DNA of 64,000 bases, from the NCBI GenBank assembly GCA_022495995.1, contig JAFEMH010003606.1, forward strand, positions 186,001 through 250,000, given 5' to 3'. The DNA is from Adenophora triphylla var. japonica (taxonomy: Eukaryota; Streptophyta; Magnoliopsida; Asterales; Campanulaceae). Below are positions 1 to 12,479 of the stretch, piece by piece. Both the position numbers and the translations under genes were made by a program. The notes beneath the pieces are model-generated. The model was not told the origin of the DNA, did not search any database, and saw only the letters and a list, made by a program, of their open reading frames with translations. Within the stretch, counting starts at the first letter, position 1. Every line of letters starts with the position of its first letter.

Positions 1-426
1 TTGAATCAACTTGAGATAAGCTGATGTAGTTAGCTTCTGTATCGCGTGTAAATGTCACTGACCATGCGTCGATACACTTCTTCCATCTACAAGGTCTTCC
101 AGCACTATCATTATATTAATTTAAATCTATAGGTAAATGCCTCGTGGAAAGTATAAAACTGGCTTGTTCAAACTATGTTCGAAAAGCGCTCCCCAAATTC
201 TAATGTCCTGAAAAAACTCAATTTTGGAGTGTGCTTCCCAGCTAGAATCGATCCTCTTTGGCATTCTATGAAATGGGTCATGTGGCCTACGATCGAATCA
301 ATTATATTTCATATCATGCTATTAAGTGTAACAGTATGTAGGCGCTTTAAAGTATTCTTGTTCTTCAAATCAAAACCATCCCTTGAGCCCTCTCTGACGA
401 TCAATGTGTGTACTGAATATTATCAG

Positions 427-3019
427 GGGAATTTCGATGATATTCACAGAGCACCTAGTTTACCTTCGAAGGCACCAAGAGAAATGAAAGAGTTGGTAAG
501 AAAATTAGTCCAAAACAAGTTCCATCTATTTCCTGTTATGTTTGACTTCCCAACTGTAATAGCAGGCAATGATGTTTCTGTATCTTTGGTTTAAATGCAG
601 GATGAAAATAAGAGTAAGAAGGGCCTTGGTGAAATTTATGCGGTTAGTATTTCCTACTTGATATTTATCCTCAAATCCTGCAAGTTTTTTTGGTTTCTTT
701 CTGTGTTATTGATTAGGCTTCGCTTCATGGAACTTCTTCAGGGATTCGCAACCAGTAACCATGCATATTATGTTAATACTAACTTTCACCATTAGTTGTT
801 GAGGTACAACAATCCAAAGTTCGAGTTTTCCCCCAAAGGCTAGTTTACCTAGCTAGTGGTACCTGTCACATTTCGTGCCTGAAACCTTTTGGTGCATCTC
901 AACCATTTGCCCTAGGCTCTATGGAGTGATGATCCCAGATAAAACCATTATTGTAACACCTGGGCCCCTGACAACCAACATCAATTATCACTAATCCTAA
1001 TTAGCAATCTTTATAACGGCACACATTAATGTACTGTTAAGTTTGAATTATTTAATTGATCGCTGGTTGTAATGCTAGATCATAATCTGTTCAAATTACA
1101 CATATTTATTACTAATTTTATTTTATTTTGAACAAACCGAAATGGAAAGTAGGACAACTTTTTGGGATGGAAGGAGTGTAATGATTTTCTCAGCTGTGCT
1201 TTTAATATGCTGCGTGCACTCAAAAGTTTTTCTCCTTGTACTACTTCAGGATGAGTATGTTCAGAAGACTGGCCTTGTTTCAGCAGCATTGTCCTTCTCA
1301 GATGAGCAGAAAAAGGAGGTACATTTTTTAATGCTTGGCGTACTACTTCCCTGCATTGCCTTGGTACCTTCTTATGTAGCATGGAATCTCCTCACACATC
1401 TTACTTTTCCAGGCAAGTGTTGTGTTCAAGAGACTTTGCTTGAAGTTGGATGCATTGTCTCACTTCCACTTTACCCCTAAACCAGTATGCCTCCCTTTGA
1501 ATATCCCATTCAAATTGTTTGCTGCTAATACTTACTTGGCCTTCTAGGTATTCCTTATTGTACTTATCTGTAATTAATGAATATGAACAGGTTATTGAAG
1601 ATATGTCCATACAAGTAAATGTACCTGCCTTGGCCATGGAAGAGGTAACTTCTAAATCATACTCCCTCCGTCCCACCTCAATAGACTGCCCAAAATGGGA
1701 AAAAATTTATACTATTCCTCCCACTCATTCTCTCTTCTACTTTACTTTTATACTCGCAAGTCACAACACCATTCAACTTACTATTCCTCCAACTCATTCT
1801 CTCTACTATTTTACTTTTCATACTCACAAACACCTCCTCACACTAATTCTCTCTCATTCTTTTCCTTAAATCTCGTGCCCAATTTTTTGGTATCCATTCA
1901 CGTGGGACGGTGGGGGTATTGCATTATCCTTCAGGCCGCTTTACTTTGGCTATTAATGTAATGGTACTGGTCCTGTATTTATTCACAGTTCTCATAACAA
2001 CTTGTGTGTTGCTTGCGGATATAGATTGCACCTCTAGCGGTCTCTGACGCTGCCATGCTGGCACCTGAGGAAGTGTTTACTGGCAAAGGAGATATCAAGG
2101 AAGAAGCGGAACTAACGCAGGCCGAGAGAAGGAGAAGAAGAGCTAACAAGAAAAGGAAATTTAAAGGTAATCTTGGTTGGCCATGCAATTATGGTCAAGT
2201 ATAAAATATTTTTCAATAATCAATCATCTAAGGCATTCGGCATGTAATCACATCAGACATGAGCCAAGCCCAGTTTACCTTCTTTGTTGGTAGCGCTCCC
2301 TCTATAGTGTTTCTGAAAGATAGTTTGTTCCAAAGAGGTGTCCATTTTCTGAGAGGTCATATGTTTTATAAAATAGCCTAAGATTAAAACTTTGTTAGTT
2401 TTGCTTGAAGAAAACCAAAAAGAGGGTGCTTATTTTGGGATTATACTCCCTCCATCCCATAATGATAGTCTTACTTTCTTAACTGTTTATTTGATTGAAC
2501 TTTGACTAAAGATTTAGGAAAGACATATCCAAATGAAATTTTAAAACTTGTTATTGATACACCATTAGAATTACTGCGAATAACAATTTTTAGATTTTCA
2601 TTTGGATAATTAGTTTTTCCTAAATTTCTAGTTAAAGTTCAATCAAATTAACCACAAAAAGTGGGACTATCTATATGGGACGGAGTGCGTACTCATTGGA
2701 CCAAATAGACCCTCATTTTGGAAAGATTGTAGGAGTTTTAGAATAACCCACAATAATGCTTTGAATATAAACTTTTTGGCTTTGGTTCAAATCTGACCGT
2801 CTTGTTTCAAAGTACTCATTTTTGTTTGATCTTTGCGGTTTAAAACATGACAGCCAAGACTGCAAATAAGATGGTAGCAAAGAAGGCAAGAGAGAGCATG
2901 ATGTCAAATGGTGATGGTGAGTATCCTAGTCTCCTCTAGCCAATTCATTTGTCACAAATCTGCATGTAGAATCATTTTATTAATTATTTAATTTTAATTT
3001 CACAGCCAAGGAAGAATGA
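427..3019 (+). CDS. MPP10: Mpp10 copy A, 3' part (exons 6-13), U3 snoRNP protein
   Basis: The exons are 427-495, 601-642, 1250-1318, 1413-1484, 1591-1644, 2025-2166, 2854-2916 and 3006-3019 (stop TGA 3017-3019). All have ag/gt borders and join in one frame. The protein carries typical Mpp10 C-terminal signatures: KSKKGLGEIYA, a KLDALSHFHFTPKP block, APEEVFTGKGDIKEEAELT, and a basic RRRRRANKKRKFK tail. Mpp10 belongs to the U3 snoRNP in the nucleolus, binds Imp3/Imp4, and is needed for early 18S pre-rRNA cleavages (family knowledge). The 5' exons lie upstream of the window. No frameshift or stop is visible, so this is the best candidate for a working copy among the three. The numbering follows copy B. 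Confidence 0.85.
1662..1916. mobile_element. Stowaway-like MITE in Mpp10 intron 10
   Basis: The element starts ctccctccgtccc, ends gggacggtggggg and is flanked by TA on both sides. It sits in the intron between exons 10 and 11. Copies at the same place in units 2 (20109-20362) and 3 show that the insertion predates the tandem duplication. Confidence 0.75.
2446..2689. mobile_element. Stowaway-like MITE in Mpp10 intron 11
   Basis: The ends are ctccctccatccca and tgggacggagtgcg with TA on both sides. The inner parts are complementary (aactttgactaaa / ctagttaaagttc), so the element can fold on itself. It is shared with units 2 and 3. Confidence 0.7.
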
Positions 3020-3351
3020 TGACCTTTTACATGCTATATTTGACAAAAGACACATATTAGTGTCTGTTGATGACGGGGATCATCTTGAGAGACCTTCATG
3101 GTTCTCTTTTGTGCCCAGTTAACTACGGGGTGTATGCAGAAAAGCCAGCAGGAAAGAGAGAGAGACGGCAGTCACTGCAGCAATTCGCTCATGGTGTTAC
3201 TCAGTGTAAGATCCTGGCGGGAAGCAATTCCTGCTCCATTTGTGAACTATGGCCGATAAGTTTATCAGCGGACAATATCATTATTCAATACAAAGATTTT
3301 TTCTTCTTTTATTCTGGTTAATAGCTTATCGATATATTATCTTATTATGTA

Positions 3352-3522
3352 CTTCCTCTGTCCCAAAATAAATCTCTGTCTTGCCAACTTTCTTTAAAAG
3401 GTGTTTTACTAGTTTGTACATTACTTGTACATTAATAAAATTGCATTCAAGTATTTTTCTTTATTTAGAAAGGCGATATTTATTTTGGACGAATCAAGGA
3501 GAGTGCAATGGGATGGATGGAG
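3352..3522. mobile_element. Stowaway-like MITE downstream of Mpp10
   Basis: TA-flanked element of 171 bp with ends cttcctctgtcccaaaataa and gggatggatggag. It lies about 330 bp after the Mpp10 stop codon, after a possible 3' UTR. Copies are at 27042-27213 and 43496-43664. Confidence 0.65.
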
Positions 3523-3822
3523 TATAGATTATTTATGTGTCATGTGCATCTTTGAGCAGTTCCTGCCAATTGCTTGTCAGCTCTCATGATAATTTTTGAA
3601 CAGACTCCAGGAAATTTGTTGTTATTGTCCCTCACAAAATTTGCCATTTGCTGTTGTCCTTGGTTTCTTTTTTTGGAGAGCATGGAAGGTGACTATGCCA
3701 CGAGAAATGACATGCCATAGTATAAAACGGCCCAGATTGCTTCATCCGTGGCCCTGCATGTATGCGATAAATAGGATATATGACTAGAAATATCCATAGA
3801 AAAGACAACACCGTAAGAGAAG

Positions 3823-3906
3823 CAGGGTGGGACCCCGCAACAACCCACCGGTGTGAGGTCCAGAAGAATAGGGTGGGGAACCCGCGATAACCCACCGGTG
3901 TGAGAT
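3823..3906. repeat. Two-copy GC-rich direct repeat
   Basis: A unit of roughly 40-45 bp containing agggtggg..ccgc and aacccaccggtgtgag occurs twice in a row. It is also present in unit 3 (43967-44048). In unit 2 this stretch is replaced by the Tim17-family gene fragment. Confidence 0.6.
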
Positions 3907-4383
3907 TCATATGTCACCAAAAGAAAGTAATTACAAGGCCTCTTACCGTCCGTTATGAAGAGATAGAGAAGCAACTTTATTTCAGACAATGTAAAACAGA
4001 GCATCTGTCTCCTAATGAGAGCCAACAAACAAAGCCTAATAGAAAGAAATAAATATAACACCTGATTATTTAGAGCTAAATTATAAGTGTAGTCCATTTT
4101 CTAGTTGTTTTTGTTTGGTATCAAACGTGGAAGTAGGAAAGTTCACATGGGTCTCGATGTATGGATACATTAATTACTTTTGTTATTTTTAAACATCATC
4201 ACTTGGGCAGTAGTACTATGCGTCAGGACACTTATGACTTTTCAACGGTTAATACATGAATGATCAGAATTCTTGACAGCTAGATTTTTGAAATGATTTC
4301 CTATTCATTTAATGGGAAGGGGATTGAGTATGTCGACATCTTGTATCACAGCTGACCTTAGTAATGTTATTTAAATTTTATAA

Positions 4384-4592
4384 TTTCTTTAAAAATTAAG
4401 TATTTATAAAATTACTTTTCTACCCTCTACATAATAATTAAATTACTCACTAAATTCTACCCTCTACAAAATAATTAAATTTCTTTAAAAATTAAGTATT
4501 TATAAAATTACTTTTCTACCCTCTACATAATAATTAAATTACTCACTAAATTCTACCCTCTACATAATAATTAAATTTCTTTAAAAATAGTA
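4384..4592. repeat. 96-bp tandem repeat, about 2.2 copies
   Basis: The string tttctttaaaaattaag starts at 4384 and 4480, and a partial third copy starts at 4576, giving a 96-bp period. The repeat contains ttctaccctctacataataa twice per unit. Units 2 and 3 have versions at about 29126-29275 and 44468-44625. The sequence from 3907 to 5375 is otherwise AT-rich and shows no gene I can support. Confidence 0.7.
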
Positions 4593-5375
4593 CCATATCT
4601 AACTTGGTCATATTATTATTATTATTCCCATATCCCCCCCCCCCCACCATTTTAATAACATAGTTAAATATTTTCATATAAATTAACAATTACAAATTGT
4701 CTTTATGCGCTTAAATTGGTAACTTCGTTAAATATTCAAAAATATCATTAACATTATTAGACATTATATTTCAGATTATAAGAGGACACTTTTTTTGGAC
4801 ACTCCAAAAAGGAATAATGGACTCTTATTTTTCAAGCACCAATTAAATAATTTCATTCAGCATGTAAGAATTAAAATATGACAAGTGAAGATCACCTCAT
4901 CCGCATATACGGTATCACTTGTTTGCACTAAAACAAAAATTATATACCAACTACTAACATTTCATCAATTAATTAAAATTGATCTGACACCACATGGAAG
5001 TGGCAGAGTATAGAACTTTTGACTCAATAAGTTACTATTAATAGTCAATAGTCATGGACTTTTATTAATAGGCAAATGTCAAGTCAAATAGGGATGAGAG
5101 AACGTTGTTTACTTTTATTTAAATAAATTGATAAAAGTCATCGTCTTCACCAATCAACAATCGACTTCAACCTTAAGACGGGTCGGGTTATGACCCGGAT
5201 TTCGACCCGATAAATCTCATGATTCCATTAATAAAAAATCAACATATTATATATCAAAATGCTTAGAATTCGATTTCCTAAAGATCCATAAGCTTAAATT
5301 TCAGAAATTATTATCATAGCAAAAATTTCGAAATCACGGTTCGTTGCAAAACAGAGCAAGGCAGAGGTATAGATT

Positions 5376-5690
5376 GCTCTGATACCAAATGTAAGATTAA
5401 TCACACTAGCATGTTTGAAATCCTAATGAACACATAATGTAATTTGCAGCGGAAGATTAGATCGACATACCTCCAGCCATTGCGCCGTAATCGGAATCAG
5501 AATGAAGTCGGAGTTGCTCCGAAATTGCACCGAAGGGTGAACTTCTAATCCCTTACTCTCCTTCTCAATTGATGTGTGTTTTCTGAATGGATTTTTATGA
5601 GTGGGATTAGGGACCTCCGGATGAAAAATGTATTTATATATGCTCTGTCCATCAAAGAGCACCATGGGCAGTTTTTTAAGAAGTTACCCA
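5376..5690 (-). mobile_element. Remnant of a small copia-type element: PBS plus one LTR
   Basis: Read on the minus strand, the LTR runs from 5690 to 5390 (TGGGTAACTT ... TTACA, 301 bp) and contains a TATA-like stretch. It is followed after two bases by TGGTATCAGAGC (5387-5376), the primer-binding site for initiator tRNA-Met. About 200 bp of internal sequence follows with no coding capacity and no second LTR. A truncated TRIM-like or copia element fits. Copies are at 30294-30593 and 45601-45900. Confidence 0.65.
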
Positions 5691-6740
5691 CGTAAGTGGT
5701 AGTGGGTGAGAATGGTGGACGGTTGAAGACGATTGTCGGCAGTTACAACCCAAGTAATGGACCACAAATATGGAGGAATAATGGACTCTTAATTAATAGA
5801 TATAACCTAAATTGCGTAGATGGAATGCAATACCAGCTTGGTTGTATGAGTTCTGGACAATTAAAAAAACTTTTCAAGCTAAATACAGACAACCAAAAGT
5901 ATGAATATTTGTATAGGGCTGTATTTTTCATATCAAAATTTTAAGGCCTGAAATCACAAAAGTAGAAAGAGATTGGACTCATATATTTTTCATATTGCAG
6001 TTAGAAAGATATATTAACATGTGCCAATCTCCTCAATGCAAAAGCTGACTTTTTCTTGAGCTGCACATCTAGGGACTGAAGCATCTCAATTAATGGTCCT
6101 ATAGCACCTCTTATAACATTATGAACCAGTAACAAACTAAATTCTCGAGGGGTGGGGGGAATACAAATTAAAGGGAAGGGAGAGTAAGACGAAGCACATG
6201 AAGTAAAGTGGAGCTTCTAATTGAATTGGTAATTCAAGAAAGTATGCAACTAAAGGAAAGGAGCATCATAATTGTACATGTTCTTAATGAGTGAACATGG
6301 AATACTTGCTGTAAGAACCCATAACATTGCCTCCCGTTGGCTCTCCTTGCAGCAAGAACTGTAATCAAATCTGGGCAATAAGCAAATGAGAACAGATAGA
6401 TAAGGCACCACAATCACATCCATAACAAAATAGCTGTTGGAATTTGCTATGTGCAAAACCAAGTAATGTGGTTATAAATTGATACTAAGATTTTAGAAAA
6501 GAAAGATACCTACTCTACTATGCTCTGGAATGAATCAAGGCGGAGAAATCGAATTGATTTGGAATCGATAAAAAATGTTTGGGGAAACAAATCGCAGCAA
6601 ATCGACGAGTAGCTTAGTTCGTACACGACTCTCACGCGGCCTTGGGTGGATGCTGGAGCTCAGTCCGTCTTGAGCTGGACTGAACGACTCAGACCTGAGC
6701 CCACAGAGCGATTGTTAAATAGTTTATTTTGGGAAAAGGA
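5691..6740. other. Conserved unit sequence, unidentified
   Basis: This stretch follows the LTR remnant in all three units. It holds an 82-codon open frame at 5696-5944 (plus) and a 70-codon frame at 6250-6462 (minus), both kept in unit 2 and the first also in unit 3. I recognise neither and see no domain. The homology with unit 3 stops at about 6246 (46464 in unit 3), marking the right end of the array. Confidence 0.4.
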
Positions 6741-7201
6741 CTAGGGAGAGAGTAATACGATACCTTGATTTGAGATAGGTGCTTTGAGAGAGATGTCGTG
6801 CTCTGGTATTGGGGGAAAAGGGTTTTTGGACTTTTTTGAAAAGGTACAAGATTGTCGGAATCGGGAGAAGAGAGGGAATTGTATGGTGGAAACGATGCAT
6901 CCATGTTCAAGAGGATGGAGAATTTTGAGAGGGAATCGTGTGGTGAAAACGATGCACCATGGCAGAAGAGAGAAGAGAGGAGACAGAGCCGCGACGGCCA
7001 TGGAAGGAGGGAGAGAGGATGGAGAGAGAGAGAGCGCGGCTCCATATAAGAAGAGAGAGGGGTGGCGACCATGGCAGAAGAGAGAGAGAGGGGGGGAGGC
7101 GAAGATGGTTGTTTGTAGTAGAGGTGGGGTATGTTTTGGGGAAGTGAAGCGACACCCGGAGAGGAGAGGGAGCAGAGAGAGAGAGAGAGAGAGAAGAAAG
7201 C
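6741..7201 (+). repeat. GA-rich low-complexity tract next to the Ty3-like LTR
   Basis: Purine-rich sequence with many gagagagag runs and repeated catggcagaagagag-like strings. The open frames on both strands are biased by composition and are not believable proteins. The matching tract in unit 2 (about 31650-32114) differs by several GA-length changes. Confidence 0.6.
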
Positions 7202-8541
7202 TGATGGATATATTTTCATATCCATTTTATATGTTCTAAATTCTATTTATTGCAAAATTTTCGAGTAAAAATGTAGTTTAATTATTTTGTTAGTGCTATT
7301 TTAATTTCAGGTTGAAAATATGGAAAATTGGATGGTTTAAGGAGGAGAAAAGATTAAAATTCGAGACGGAGCGAAGCGGAGGGAGTACCAAAAGAAAAGA
7401 AGAAAAAGAGATAGAAAATAGATTTTTGGACAGCCAAGTTTGGGCGACCGCCCTTCTCTCTCGGCAATTTACGGCGACCGCCCAAACCATTTCCACGCCA
7501 AGGCCAAGTTTTCAGTGCTGCCTCCATTTCTTGGGCTTCCTTTGTGATTTGGTTGGGCTTTAATGGTTGTTGGCCCAATCTTTATTTAATGATTAGCCTA
7601 GGCCAGCCTTGGTCCACCCCTTAGTATAAATATAATTGTGATAGAATTTTAGGTTTAAGCTTGGTTTTCATTTGGGACTGGGGGACGGCGGAGGGGAGCC
7701 GTGGTGCTGTTTGGTTCCTTCCATTGTTCCATATTACGAAGGTTTTGTTCCTTTATTTTTTTTATGTAACTTTTATTATTATGTATAGCTAAGTTCTTGA
7801 TTTCATGAATTGAATGGTAATTTAGTCACTACTTATGTTATGCCATTGATTATTTTATCTCATTAATTGATATCTTGTTCATCTTTGCTATTTTCATGAA
7901 AGTTTATTGGATTAAATTGTGGTTGATTCCTAATTTCTTCCTTTTTACTTTATGGGTGTCAATTTCTTATATTGATTTGGGGATTTTGACTTAGACTTTG
8001 CTAGATGTTGAAATCTATTGGTTTTCTTGATTGATACTACATGGGTTTTGGTTCATAAAATCTTTAAAACTTAAAGCTTTCCTTTTTAATCACTTGGACT
8101 TGATTTGCGAAAAGTGATTGAATAGAAATGAATAGATTGAAATCCGGCGGCCTTACCGTACCAATCTTGACTTTGGTGATTGAACCCAAGATAGAAATTA
8201 ATATATTTTTCCAAATTAATGGCATAGTATTTTGTGATTAAATGAAATCCAATCCATGGAATCCCTTCTTATTATTGTTTTAATCTCTATTTGAATTTGC
8301 TCTCTTTGTTTACTTGTCTTTCCTAGCGTTAATTTTTAATCTTGATAATTGTAGTTGTTCGTTATTTTTAAAAACCAATCCCCCCCCTTTTATTTGTTTT
8401 TATTACTTTAGTATACACTACTCAAATCGACTCAATCACCCAACAATTTCCTGTGGATTCGACCCCTTACTTGTGTACGCTATCACAACGACACTCGTAC
8501 ATTTGCGAGGTGTTTTTATTACAAGTGGGAGTTTTAACCCA
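7202..8541 (+). repeat. LTR 1 of the gag-only element
   Basis: 1340 bp, TG...CA. It carries two copies of a GC-rich motif, GGGCGACCGCCC at 7442-7453 and CGGCGACCGCCC at 7472-7483, then a tataaata-like box near 7624. The terminal part (attcgaccccttacttgtg .. acactcgtac) is typical of plant Ty3 LTR ends. Confidence 0.8.
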
Positions 8542-8550
8542 TCAAGTTTT

Positions 8551-8568
8551 TGGCGCCGTTGCCGGGGA
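8551..8568 (+). other. Primer-binding site, tRNA-Asp type
   Basis: TGGCGCCGTTGCCGGGGA matches the complement of the 3' end of plant tRNA-Asp including CCA. It starts 9 bases after the LTR end. A second intact copy is at 12369-12386 and a one-base mutated copy at 34736-34753. Confidence 0.8.
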
Positions 8569-8661
8569 ATTTGTTTAGATTGAATTTGTTGATTTAGGTA
8601 GTGTAAATAGCTTAGGTAGTGTAAATATTTGTGTAGTGTAAATTTTTGTGTGGACTCAAGG

Positions 8662-9546
8662 ATGCATAATTATGGCATTTATGAGTCGTGTGTTTATTGT
8701 GGATTATACTCTCATGCTTCATATGAGTGTCCTTCGAGGACGTTTTCTCTTGAGTGTTATCCACAGGTACAAGAGGGGAGTCCCTTCCATTCTCAAAGTC
8801 ATGGATGGAACAGTTATGAGCCACATTACCATGAGCCTTCTCATCCTCAACTTGAAAAGCAACCATGGGAGGAAGCTATAGAAAGATATAAGGAGGAAAA
8901 TCGTCAACAACAACAACGATTAGATGCAACCATGGATAGGTTGGGAGCTCACGTGACTAAAATACTAGAGGCATTGAGGGGTTGGGGGCAAGATACAAGT
9001 TCGGTACCTCCGAAACAATATGAATGGGAGGATGATTCCGATTGTGACGAACTTCCAACTCTCTCTCCGTCTGCTACCAATGTTATTGTGGTTGTTGATG
9101 ATGATGAACAGAGTGGGTCGACTGAGGAGGTAGAGAAAACATGGCATAACCAAGTGTGTGATGAAATTGAGTTGGCCCTATATGGGGTGGAAGAGAAATT
9201 TAAAGATGATGGGGACGTGATTGTTGATGAGGTTGGGCCCGACCAAATTGACGAACAATCCCTCAAAGAAGATCTTCTCTATCCCATTAAAAGTGTGAAA
9301 GTCTCTTTCATTCTTGTACCTCCCCCTGTTTGTGAGGGTGAAGAAAGTGGCAAAAAGTTGGAAGAGAAAAAGCCCAAAAAGATGAAATGTCAAAAATTCC
9401 CTAGGGCACTAAATGGTCATATATCAAAGGGAATATTTATGGGGCTAAAACTGAAAGTGAAGACCCGCGAGACGGTGAAGTGGGCAAAAGGGAGAAAGGT
9501 GAAGGTTAAAGACAACCTTGGCATCGGTCTAGCTAAAAGACCTTAA
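8662..9546 (+). CDS. Gag-like protein with N-terminal zinc knuckle, copy 1
   Basis: I start at the ATG at 8662 (MHNYGIYES); the frame is open 33 bases further upstream but without an ATG. The protein is 294 aa. Residues about 10-23 form a CCHC zinc knuckle (CVYCGLYSHASYEC). A Q-rich coil with DRLGAHVTKILEALRG follows at about 80-110, then a long acidic middle (DDDEQ, EEVEKTWHNQ, DDGDVIVDE) and a basic C-terminus. The zinc knuckle near the N-terminus suggests only the C-terminal part of a larger Ty3 gag was kept. It may bind the element RNA, or may be a relic. The frame is conserved in copy 2 and nearly so in unit 2. Confidence 0.6.
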   Translation: MHNYGIYESCVYCGLYSHASYECPSRTFSLECYPQVQEGSPFHSQSHGWNSYEPHYHEPSHPQLEKQPWEEAIERYKEENRQQQQRLDATMDRLGAHVTKILEALRGWGQDTSSVPPKQYEWEDDSDCDELPTLSPSATNVIVVVDDDEQSGSTEEVEKTWHNQVCDEIELALYGVEEKFKDDGDVIVDEVGPDQIDEQSLKEDLLYPIKSVKVSFILVPPPVCEGEESGKKLEEKKPKKMKCQKFPRALNGHISKGIFMGLKLKVKTRETVKWAKGRKVKVKDNLGIGLAKRP

Positions 9547-11022
9547 ACAAAGCGCTAGTTGGGAGGCACCCCAACATGGTATGACTTTACTTGCTTTTTG
9601 TTTTTAAATTCCCCGTCTTTTATTTTATGTCTTTTACTTTTCACCCCCCCCCCGAATTTGAGTTTTGCTTTCTTTTGGTTTTTAGGCCATGAAGACATAG
9701 CACTATTTAGGTTTGGGGGTGAAAGTATATTTATCATATTAGCGTAGGATGTATTGTTGGTTGTTTATTTTATTAAAAAAAAAGAGTCAAATTGTGTCTT
9801 CTTCTCATTTATTGAGGGAAAATGTTTGAACTACGGTGACCTGAGCCTATTTCAATGAGTAGTCCGCTCATTGTTTTGGGGACGTAGGCAACCTTAGGTG
9901 CGGTCAAGATTTAAAAAAAAAAAGAAAAGAAATTGAAAATGGTGTTGCTCACTATATAGTTGGGTTGCCATCCATGGTTGGGATGTTGTGATATGTTTGT
10001 TTTTGGTTCTTGCATCTTATGTGTCATCTTAGTTATAAAAGTAGAGTTGCATTAGAACATACCTATTTTGCTTCTCTTTTCACCATAACACTTTGCTTGC
10101 ACGGGACATGGTCACCAATTTAAGTGACCGTTATGGGATTACTTTACATATCCGGGGTAGCTAGAACATGAATGCACAATTGTCAATAACAAGTCTAGAG
10201 TTTATGAGATATTGGACATGGCTTATGTGGTCAACTTAGGAGTGTGAGATTGTAATGTTGATAAGGGGCAAGTATATTTGATGTAGTATTCAAAAAAAAA
10301 AAAAAAAAAAAAGAGAAAAGAAAAGAAAATAAAGGTGTCTTCGTAAAGAAGAGTCGTGGAATGGCAAGGATCAAAGCACAAAAAAAAAAGTCAAGTATTG
10401 AATCATGTAATCCTTGGTACCGATTCCTACTCCGATATTGAATTAACTTTCTTGTACCTACGAAGACACTAGTTTGTGCTTATTTGTCTATCTTGCCCCT
10501 TACTATGTCAAAATTGAAATGGCCATGATAGGAAGATGGTAAAGCTACATTTTGAGTGGAATGCTTACTTGTAGTGAGGTATTAATGTAAACTAGATAGC
10601 TTCCTAAGCCATGTTCCCAATATGGATTAAGCGGGTTGACAATTGTGTGAAAGTGCTTATGGAAACCTTTCTTTGTTTTTTGCATTATCATTCTTGGTCT
10701 AGGATATTTTCTTAGTGATCCCATAAAGTATCTTACTTTGTTGGCAATGATCCCCCCTCACATTTATGCACGGTGAAAAGAATCATAATTGGTATGTGTT
10801 AGTGCAATGGTAAGTTTATGTTTATAATGGCACATGATGGATTGCAATTTTGAAAAAAATTTGAGACTGACGGTGACAAACTTTTTATATTGTGATCAAC
10901 ACCCAAAAATATGTTTTTATTTGTTTGCTAGGTCATTTTTAGTTTTAGAATTATGGGTAATATTTAGTATATTTGTGTTTTATTTTACTCGGGGACGAGC
11001 AAAAGATAGGTTTGGGGGTATT
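9547..11022 (+). other. Non-coding internal part of the gag-only element
   Basis: No pol domain is readable on either strand. The stretch contains several A-runs (for example near 10290-10310) and ends with the polypurine block just before the second LTR. Confidence 0.65.
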
Positions 11023-12359
11023 TGATGGATATATTTTTATATCCATTTTATATGTTCTAAATTCTATTTATTGCAAAATTTCCGAGTAAAAATGTAGTTT
11101 AATTATTTTGTTAGTGCTATTTTAATTTCATGTTGAAAATGTGAAAAATTGGATGGTTTAAGGTGGAGAAAAGATTAAAATTCGAGACGGAGCGAAGCGG
11201 AGGGAGTACCAAAAGAAAAGAAGAAAAAGAGATAGAAAATAGATTTTTGGACAACCAAGTTTGGGCGACCGCCCTTCTCTCTCGGCAATTTACGGCGACC
11301 GCCCAAACCATTTCCACGCCAAGGCCAAGTTTTCAGTGCTGCCTCCATTTCTTGGGCTTCCTTTGTGATTTGGTTAGGCTTTAATGGTTGTTGGCCCAAT
11401 CTTTATTTAATGATCAGCCTAGGCCAGCCTTGGTCCACCCCTTAGTATAAATATAATTGTGATAGAATTTTAGGTTTAAGCTTGGTTTTCATTTGGGACT
11501 GGGGGACGGCGGAGGGGAGCCGTGATGCTGTTTGGTTCCTTCCATTGTTCCATATTATTATGAAGGTTTTGTTCCTTTATTTTTTTTTATGTAACTTTTA
11601 TTATTATGTATAGCTAAGTTCTTGATTTCATGGATTGGATGTTAATTTAGTCACTACTTTTATGCCATTGATTATTTTATCTCATTAATTGATATCTTGT
11701 TCATCTTTGCTATTTTCATGAAAGTTTATTGGATTAAATTGTGGTTGATTCCTAATTTCTTCCTTTTTACTTTGGGTGTCAATTTCTTATATTGATTTGG
11801 GGATTTTGACTTAGACTTTGCTAGATGTTGAAATCTATTGATTTTCTTGATTGATACTACATGGGTTTTGGTTCATAAAATCTTTAAAACTTAAAGCTTT
11901 CCTTTTTAATCACTTGGACTTGATTTGCGAAAAGTGATTGAATAGAAATGAATAGATTGAAATCTGGCGACCTTACCGTACCAATCTTGACTTTGGTGAT
12001 TGAACCCAAGATAGAAATTAATATATTTTTCCAAATTAATGGCATAGTATTTTGTCATTAAATGAAATCCAATCCATGGAATCCCCTCTTATTATTGTTT
12101 TAATCTCTATTTGAATTTGCTCTCTTTGTTTACTTGTCTTTCCTAGCGTTAATTTTTAATCTTGATAATTGTAGTTGTTCGTTATTTTTAAAAACCAACC
12201 CCCCCTTTTATTTGTTTTTATTACTTTAGTATACACTACTCAAATCGACTCAATCACCCAATAATTTCCTGTGGATTCGACCCCTTACTTGTGTACGCTA
12301 TCACAACGACACTCGTACACTTGCGAGGTGTTTTTATTACAAGTGGGAGTTTTAACCCA
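11023..12359 (+). repeat. LTR 2 of the gag-only element
   Basis: 1337 bp, same ends as LTR 1, with both GC-rich motifs kept. It is preceded by tttgggggta and followed by a second primer-binding site, so it served as 3' LTR to the left and reads as 5' LTR to the right. Confidence 0.8.
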
Positions 12360-12479
12360 TCAAGTTTTTGGCGCCGTTGCCGGGGAATTTGTTTAGGTTG
12401 AATTTGTTGATTTAGGTAGTGTAAATAGCTTAGGTAGTGTAAATATTTGTGTAGTGTAAATTTTTGTGTGGACTCAAGG

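Noticed and set aside
1401..1869. Overlapping small frames in the Mpp10 introns
   Set aside because: They span exon/intron borders and the MITE; the spliced model explains the region better.
5696..5944. 82-codon frame present in all three units as a possible new gene
   Set aside because: Units are too similar for conservation to mean anything, and no domain or splice context is visible.
6689..7239. 178-codon minus and 151-codon plus frames
   Set aside because: Low-complexity GA/CT tract; both strands are open because of composition and the unit 2 copy changes by repeat length.
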